Of a stretch of DNA of 64,000 nucleotides, positions 57,298-64,000 are shown in pieces (position 1 is the stretch's first letter; the number at the start of each line of letters is the position of its first letter). This stretch comes from Gymnorhina tibicen (taxonomy: Eukaryota > Chordata > Aves > Passeriformes > Artamidae): NCBI GenBank assembly GCA_013399875.1, contig VXAZ01004551.1:5853-69852 (forward strand), written 5' to 3'. The notes below the pieces were generated by a model. The model had not been told where the DNA came from, ran no database searches, and worked only from the letters and a program-made list of their open reading frames with translations. A program made the translations under genes and the position numbers.

Positions 57298-59000
57298 GGT
57301 AAATTTCGAAGTGTTATTGGTCTAAACAACTGTCCATCAACTCAGGTTCAAACCACCACACCACATTAGGCCAAGATGACTGGAAACTAAATACCTGGAA
57401 CTCAAAACACTAAACATCTTCACAGGTATATCAATCATCTTCTACTAGCTCAGTCACATGCATATTCAGAACACTTACTCTGTCATTATTTTCAAACCCT
57501 ATTTTCCCTATAACCTTTATAGGGTTCCCCATAACCCTATTTTCAAAAATGCCTTTAGCATCTTTGGGAGCTCCTCATGTTTCCTTTATAATAACATGGA
57601 GCAGATATAACAGCTTATCAGTTGCACCAAGCACTAGTTAGGCAAAAGGGTGTCTTGTAATTGCGATGGCTCACAAACCTATTGTCCCATACTGCAGCTA
57701 AGTCATCCAGTATTGTCCACTAAATCATCTCATCTGCTATGGCTGAGAACAAGCTCCAGTCCTAAATGCAGGAACAAACCAGCCAATGCACCATAAACTT
57801 CATAGTTTAAATTACAAATGCTCATCACTGCTGTATAAAGAGCAAGAAATAATTTGGGTTAATTTGTTTTTCTGAGGAATTCCTCAACTTACAATGAATA
57901 GATTTACACTAATAAGAAATAAAAGCTCCCAGCCCTTCTACAAGGTACTAAAAACTTCCCAAGAACAGTTTCCACATCATTTCCTGGGTCTCTCTTCAGA
58001 AATGCTTTAAGGAAAGAAAAATAGGAACACTTGCATGAAAAAAGGATCTTTGCATCCAACAGCCTCTTCCCCCACTGATTAATCTTTCCTGAGGGCCCAA
58101 AACAGGAGCTGCCAATAGAAAGGAAAGCATACAATCAACTTAACTGGGCACAAGCGTGACTTTTACCCCAAAATGAGAAAAGGAGGACCTGCTGTACAAA
58201 TCCAAGAAATGTACAATTGATCTGCACAAAGATGTGTGTTGACTGGTCAAATCGTCACAAATTAAAAACATATGACCCCATACCTCAGAACATTTTACAG
58301 ACTGCACAGCCAACAACTAGGATATTGATCCTGATAAAGAAAACACATGGAAAATAGAGTTGCATAATGCCAGTACAAGGGGTTCAAATAGTCCAAAGGC
58401 ATACAACAATGTCACCGGTAACCACTTCCCTACATGACCAAAAAAGAAAGACAATACCAAGAATAAAGGCTCACAGGCATCCTACAGTGTCTCATTTTAA
58501 CCACTGGTAAAAAAACATCAGAGAAGCAAGGAAGGAAAGAAGGAAGCTGCAGAAAGATGTAGCTTTTCAGCCCACCTCTGACAACAAGAAGTCAGACTCT
58601 GAATGAGGAAAAAAGTCTGTAAGCAAATTGATCAACTGTTTTTTAGTGAAATAACACAATGTCATGCTTTGGCCATCCCTACCACATACACAGATGACAG
58701 CCTTCACACTGCCAAGATGAGCAATACACACCCCAACTACCATTGCTCTGATTTTTTTTGTCTTATCACATGACAGTGCAAAACATCTATATTTAAAAGT
58801 GAGATACAGAGTGGTATTTTTAGGTATAAAGGGCACATGCAGGAAAATGCAATGCTTCCACGGCATTTGCTGTTGCCTACATAAGCATCTTCAGAAACCT
58901 GGTTTTCCATGCCAAAGGACATTTCTGGTTCATAGCAGCTACAATATACATGTGAACTGCCATGCAACTGGAGCTCACACATGCAACTGTCTTTTCTTAC

Positions 59001-59118
59001 CAGCCATTATTCTCTGGGCTTCATATGGTTCCATATAGCCAGTGTTCTCCCCTTTTCCCATTCTGTTCAACTCACTTTTGGCATCAAATGGATCTGAGTA
59101 GTCATCAGCTATCAATAC
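59001..59118 (-). CDS. SHB: SHB adaptor, coding exon 2 (first SHB exon in the window)
   Basis: This exon encodes 39 codons plus one base of the tyrosine-rich middle part of SHB, a cytoplasmic SH2 adaptor that links receptor tyrosine kinases and the T-cell receptor to downstream signalling. On the minus strand it reads from VLIADDYSDPFDAK to TGYMEPYEAQRIMA, with two YxxP-type tyrosine motifs (YSDP, YMEP); YxxP motifs are known docking sites for Crk-type SH2 domains once phosphorylated. The acceptor is a pyrimidine run ending in CAG at 59119-59121. The donor is GTAAGA starting at 59000. The trailing G pairs with the AG that opens the next exon to make a Glu codon, so the intron phase fits. No ATG-containing first exon is visible between here and 64000, so exon 1 lies outside. 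Identity is from recognised SHB protein sequence. SHF, a paralogue, is the main alternative, but the downstream SH2 sequence fits SHB better. Confidence 0.93.
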
Positions 59119-60124
59119 CTGAAAGACAGGAAAGTAACTGTTACTGGAGTCTCCAGTCAGATGTGCAAAGCAGGAGGCAATGACATCCTATCAGCAAATA
59201 AAACCAGCTTCACATGGCTGCATCCTATGCCATCTTCAAAGTACAGTCTCGGTTCAGAGGACAAATACACAATTGCCACAGATCAGTTACTAAATGGTAC
59301 TGAAAGAGAAGTGTGCTGCTATTCATACTGGAAACCTCACAAGGGCAGACTCCATGTCAAAAAGATTTCTGACTAGCACAAGCAATGGAATAATTGGGAC
59401 AGACAAATGAGAAAGAGCCAACCAGTCAGCAAATTCAATCCAGTGCAAATCTTAGCAGAGAAGTCTTCTAACAGTCAGAAAAAAAGAGCACACTTTCCCT
59501 TGCATATATTCATCTCCTCTGCTTTTAAGGTTTATCAGCTACAACTGAAAATATTGCTAGAAACTTTAAAAATAAATATTCTAAGGCTACTCTTTTCACT
59601 GCATTAATAAGAAACCTTATAATTTTAAGTCTCTGAACCTGAAAAAAACAAGACACAAAACAAACTTTTTGGCTAAACTTAGATCTTCATGCCATTCCTT
59701 CTCTCAAAGGAACATTATATTTACTTATATTTTGTGAACTGAGACAAAAGGCAGCAAAAAGAAATTATCTGTCAGAACATGTTTTCTTCCTCCACTAGGA
59801 GATTAAAAAAATCTGAAGGTTAGAAAATCTCACACTTGACCTTACATTGCTATGCTCTCCTGACCGCTGCAAAACCACCATATGCTGTGTAGGTCCCATA
59901 AAAAGGGGGGTTTTTTTATCAGTCAGTGAAAGTCACAGGAACCATTTCTCCCTATAATTGAAGGGGTAGAGCTAATCTTTGTTTCTGGGATGTGACAAGG
60001 GGACTGGAGCAAAGGCAAAAATCCTCATATGAGAATTATTGCAGAGCATAGAGATGTAATGTACAGCAGGCAAGAGTCTGAAGCAAAGAAAGCAGAGTCA
60101 GGCTTCAGCACCAGAATCCCCAGA

Positions 60125-60215
60125 AAATCCTAAAATTATTCAGGTGGGAAAGAACCACAAGAGATCACCCTGTCCAACTCAACACTCAAAGCAGGGCAAA
60201 CCTAAAGGGTTCCGC
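60125..60215 (-). mobile_element. CR1 LINE 3' end, short
   Basis: 'cctaaaattattcaggtggg' followed by 'aaagaaccacaagagatcac' and 'cctgtccaactcaacactca' is the complement of a CR1 3' end. Same direction as SHB, intron 1. Confidence 0.7.
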
Positions 60216-62922
60216 CCTGAAGGCTTACTCTGTTTAAGAGGGATTTTTCAGCTGAGTTGCTTTACCTTTTTTTAGACCAGCACTACTAAGACTTACAGCA
60301 CAGTGCTATCCCAACAGCTTTAATCTTTTCAGCAAAGAACCAGGAGTACATTGCCAGCTAAGAGACTGAAGTTGCATCTGCTTCTGTCTCCTGCTGCCAG
60401 CATACCCCACCAGACAAGAGAAGAAAAACAGGACACACAAGTATTCACAGATCAAACACCTGCACAAGTGCCATGGAATAAATGAACACTGTATTAGGAA
60501 AGGTAGAGATCTCCTTTAAGATTAGGAAACAAAACATCTAACACACTTCAGAGTCATTATTCAGGCCCTGTAACACAGGCACATCGCAATTTTATACTAT
60601 TTATTTTGCTTATTTTACTACCAAGACTGATGTTTTAATTATACTTTTTTGTATTTTCCTCCACTCCAAGTTTAAGGTGACTGGAAGCTTCTTCTGGTCC
60701 AGAAATCACCAGACTGACATGGATCATAGAGAGAGGAAAACATAATTCTATCTTTCACTTGGTGTCCAAAATTACTACTTCATTATTCTGAAAAACAGTT
60801 AACACAAAGGGAAAAAATCCCCTCCCCCTGCCCCGTCTGGCAACATATGCCCAAGCAGCAAATCAAGTGACAGCAGCTGCACACACTTGAGACAAAGACA
60901 ACAATGTGTATCATGCAGCAGTAATTTCTCCTAGTCACGAGGGCAGATTTATTTCCAAAAGTGGTGCAGTTGAAATGCCATCCATGTTGTCTTCTGATCT
61001 GATCCTGTCAAGAGCTGCTAGGTGGTAGCATGTGCTCTGTGCTGCTCTCCTTTGCAAGTGTTGACACATAATGCTCGCCAACCCTTAGCATAACTGCACC
61101 AGAACGTGAAACAGAAAGCAGACTTGGCACAGCTATTTGATATTTCTTCCTCTCCATTTGACCAAAGTATACTAGGAGGAAAACTATACATAAAAGTATA
61201 TATAAAATTATACATAAAAGATGCTGTCAAACAAGACCACCCACCCAAACAACTCCAACCTAAACAACACTCTCCCACAGCAAATCCACTCAAGTCAGGC
61301 AGAAAGAGCAGCCTGCTTCACTTCATTTCCTGGAACTCTATGTCCCATTACAAGTGGATTTACAATGCTGAGCTGTCAGAGGCCTCCCCAGCTGACTGTT
61401 ACTGTTTATATATATACTAAAATTCAGTAATTTTCAGCCTAGATGTAGCGGCTGGCCAGTGCCAGAGTTTGATTTCTTCTATACTTGCTAACAGCTATAA
61501 ATTCTCCACTTTTAGGAAGTCTCAAGTATTTCTACTTCTTTCAAAAAAAACCCAAGGCTTGAAAACCTCACATGAGTATGACTGCTAGTTCTGTTATAAC
61601 ATACTTACTGTAAATGTCTGAACTCCTCATGACAGTCCTATTTTGGAGGATTATTTCTCCTGTTTTCAGAGATCTCAACCAGAAGAAGTTCCTGCTCTGC
61701 ATGTCTTCTTGCCATCTCCACAAAAAATACTTTTACCTTAATGAGCTCACCTTCCAAGCCTCTATGCAGTAGGTCAGACAAGGAATATAAGACAAAAGCT
61801 TTTCATGAAATAGAAGGTTGTGAGTACATGGATTTTCTAGTCATGTACCAATAAACAAAACAGTTGCTTCATGACAGACGGTATTAATACACTGTCCTCA
61901 TACACCTTCATGCTATCCTCAGAAAGCAAAAGCTTGCCAATATTACGAGTTCTCTTCACTGATATCACAGGTACATGCCTTGCATGTGCAGTAAGGTTCT
62001 GCAGATCATGATCTTAATCACCTCAATGCCACAGAGGGAAGATCCAGTGTGAGAACAACATGTTGTCACCCCTTCCCCACAGGCATGTAGGAGCAGGTCT
62101 TTCTGTGTGATAATCACAGTGCCCCTGTGTTCACCAGAGCTCATAAGCTTTCCAGAACGGGATATTTGGTGTGCATTTTGTTTGTTTATATTTCTCCCAA
62201 TAACCTTTCAACCACTGCCCAGCAAACTAGTCTCAGTCAGCCATTGGTTTTCTACAGTCCAGGGGCCAAGGCCAGCACAGGAGATCCCAGGTCAGGGCCT
62301 GCATGCAGTGCCCCTTCAACACCTTTGATTTAGTAGACTTCAAGGTAAATGGCTAAACTCATTCAAATGGTCTACAGATTGATCTTTCATTTTACTGACT
62401 GACAAATACTGGACAGGAAGTAGAAGATAATGGATGGCATCCATCATCTACCAATGCATCCCTCCTGGAAGTCTCAGCTAGTCAGATTATCCAGAATCTA
62501 ATGCTGGACTTGCCACATCTATCCGGGACACAATCAAAGGAATGGCAACATGTTGAAGTTTTGTAAGCACAGCTGAAGACAGCATTCATACACAGAGCCT
62601 GACTTTTGGAGCAGGACACATCTAATTTGGCTCCCTACTCTGCCAAATCCAGCCACCTTCCTCATGGGTCCTATTAGTCAAAATGAAAACACAGCTATCA
62701 GGAATCCCCAGAAGGCAGTCATTCAGGTTCCAAATTAATGTCTAAATCAGCTGCATTTGTCAGTGTTATTGTCAAAGACCTGTGGCTTATCTCTCAACAG
62801 AATGCAAGACCTACATTCTGAGAGTGGACTGTGAGCTCTTACAACTACTGATTCCTGCTCTATACAAGCCTGTTCTATAGCATCCCATACACATATGGTA
62901 CTATTTTCTATTTTTGTATGTC

Positions 62923-62938
62923 TAGTAGTAGTAGTAGT
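62923..62938 (+). repeat. (TAG)n microsatellite
   Basis: Five TAG units plus one base, in SHB intron 1. Confidence 0.9.
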
Positions 62939-63792
62939 TTGAGGCATCAGTAACATCAAGCAAAAGAAACTCTAACACATAAATAGAAGTGCAGTGATCA
63001 AAAGAAGTCAATAAGGATTTAGAGAACACTCATAGGGGCTCTTCCTAGCAGGTTGCCAGTTAAAAGTCAGAAGACATAGAAAAAGAGTACAGGTCAGTTA
63101 CCAGACAAGTTGACAAATTAAACACCATAGCTCTAGCTAAAAAGTTAATCAGCAGATACAAGATCAAAAAAAGGATAATCACTCCACCCCCCCAAAAATT
63201 AAATACGAGCCAAGATTGTGGCTGGTTTATCCCTCTATTATATATTACCTAAGTTGCAAGCTTCACTGTTGATGCATAGTCTTTGTTCTTCTACAGTCTT
63301 AAAAAAACAGTCTGACAAATATCATATTAAATACAAGTTTAAATGGGTATTTGCATATACAAAAGCATGATTTGCATATGCAGCCACAGGAAGAAACCAA
63401 AGAACACACCTAAATGCATAATTTCACAGGTACCTCTCTCTGACTAAACCCAACACTTTAAAGGGAATGAAAAAGAAGGAAACAAATGAGAACTTACCAC
63501 ACCGAAAAAGTAGGGATAATCCCTTTTTTGAATTGAAAGGAAATGCAGAAGATCAAGCTATCTTTAAAGCAGCAACATCAGCACAGAACTGTTAGCTATT
63601 AATTCAGTGGCTGTTGTGATTAAGGACATACTATTCTTAAGAATCCAAGAGGAATTACGATAAACAACACGTAGCAAAAAATCGAAAAGACCTCTCCTGC
63701 CCACCAGGCCTTCCGGGAATTTATTAAGAGGGACTTTTTTTAAAGATATATTATTATTAAATAATATGTATTATTATATTATCAATATTTAG

Positions 63793-63860
63793 ATCATAGA
63801 ATGGGTTGGGTTGGAAGGGACCTTGCCAACCACCTTGCCATGGGCAGGCACATACTTAAA
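63793..63860 (-). mobile_element. CR1 LINE 3' end, short
   Basis: 'atcatagaatgggttgggtt' and 'ggaagggaccttgccaacca' form the complement of the CR1 3' terminus. It is preceded by a very AT-rich stretch (63745-63792). Confidence 0.9.
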
Positions 63861-64000
63861 TAACTACATAAAGGCAGACCATATATTCCTCTTTCAACTT
63901 TTGTGAGCTGCAATTAAGTCCACCAATATCAGAGATGAGAGCATGTGTCTGTCAGCAGAGATACAGAATGCAACGGCACTTAGAAACTGTGAATATGTCT

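Larger units (their letters stand above)
56051..57360 (-). mobile_element. Long ERV solo LTR, sense to SHB, in intron 2
   Basis: A 1310-base LTR starts on the minus strand with TGTGGTGGTTTGAACC (57360) and ends CTGAACCCACTACA (56051). CCACA flanks both ends (56046-56050 and 57361-57365), a perfect 5-bp target duplication. On the minus strand it has a CCAAT motif near 57323, a TATTTATA box at 57297-57290, a GC-rich CpG-containing stretch at about 57040-57270 and an AATAAA at 56191-56186. The distance from TATA to poly(A) signal implies an unusually long R region of about 1.1 kb. It is inserted in the same direction as SHB. Confidence 0.9.
34736..59000 (-). other. SHB: SHB intron 2 (largest intron in the window)
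   Basis: GT-AG intron of 24265 bases. It contains CR1 fragments at 35540-36312, 37140-37213 and 47822-48095, and an LTR pair at about 55020-55630 and 56051-57360. Between 37.2 and 47.8 kb, between 48.1 and 55.0 kb, and from 57.4 to 59.0 kb I see only unique AT-rich sequence, apart from a small degenerate tandem repeat at 43704-43800 and a 20-base palindrome at 53891-53910. Confidence 0.9.
59119..64000 (-). other. SHB: SHB intron 1 (3' part; continues beyond the window)
   Basis: At least 4.9 kb of intron upstream of coding exon 2. Two short CR1 3' ends lie at 60125-60215 and 63793-63860. A (TAG)n tract sits at 62923-62938 and a very AT-rich stretch at 63745-63792. There is no GC-rich promoter or large proline-rich open frame as expected for SHB exon 1, so that exon is outside. 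Confidence 0.85.

Overview
This is vertebrate nuclear DNA, almost certainly from a bird. The evidence is a split protein-coding gene with GT-AG introns, about a dozen CR1 LINE fragments with the typical avian 3' ends, and several avian-type endogenous retrovirus LTRs. The recognised gene is SHB, on the minus strand. SHB lies on the Z chromosome in chicken, so the window is probably Z-linked (inference from synteny knowledge, not visible here).

Layout. 1-12.67 kb is the flank downstream of SHB. It is dominated by old mobile DNA: an antisense CR1 piece (225-555), an LTR with a primer-binding-like site and a ruined reverse transcriptase stretch (1867-3440), CR1 copies (5575-8335) containing a 436-bp exact duplication bracketed by two single N bases, and two related solo LTRs in opposite orientation (8462-9167 and 11137-11801). 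12.67-15.24 kb is the probable SHB 3' UTR. From 15.24 kb to the end lie five coding exons of SHB and their introns: 59001-59118, 34520-34735, 28232-28403, 23883-24002 and 15236-15419, in transcription order. All five join in one open frame of 269 codons plus a stop. The first coding exon, which carries the N-terminal proline-rich part in known SHB proteins, is not in the window and must lie beyond 64000.

The introns hold scattered CR1 fragments. Intron 2 (24.3 kb) also has two LTRs about 0.4 kb apart. One of them, 56051-57360, is a 1.31-kb element with a 5-bp target duplication, in the same direction as SHB, with a GC-rich promoter-like segment and a 121-codon open frame.

What the gene does: SHB is a cytoplasmic adaptor. 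The exons here encode a cluster of tyrosine motifs (docking sites when phosphorylated) followed by a C-terminal SH2 domain that binds activated receptors. I saw no second host gene, no tRNA or rRNA gene, no CRISPR array and no intact viral coding region. The less usual observations are the LTR carrying an inverted copy of its own U5 end plus primer-binding site, the sense-oriented LTR promoter candidate inside SHB, and the N-bracketed duplication, which looks like an assembly artefact.
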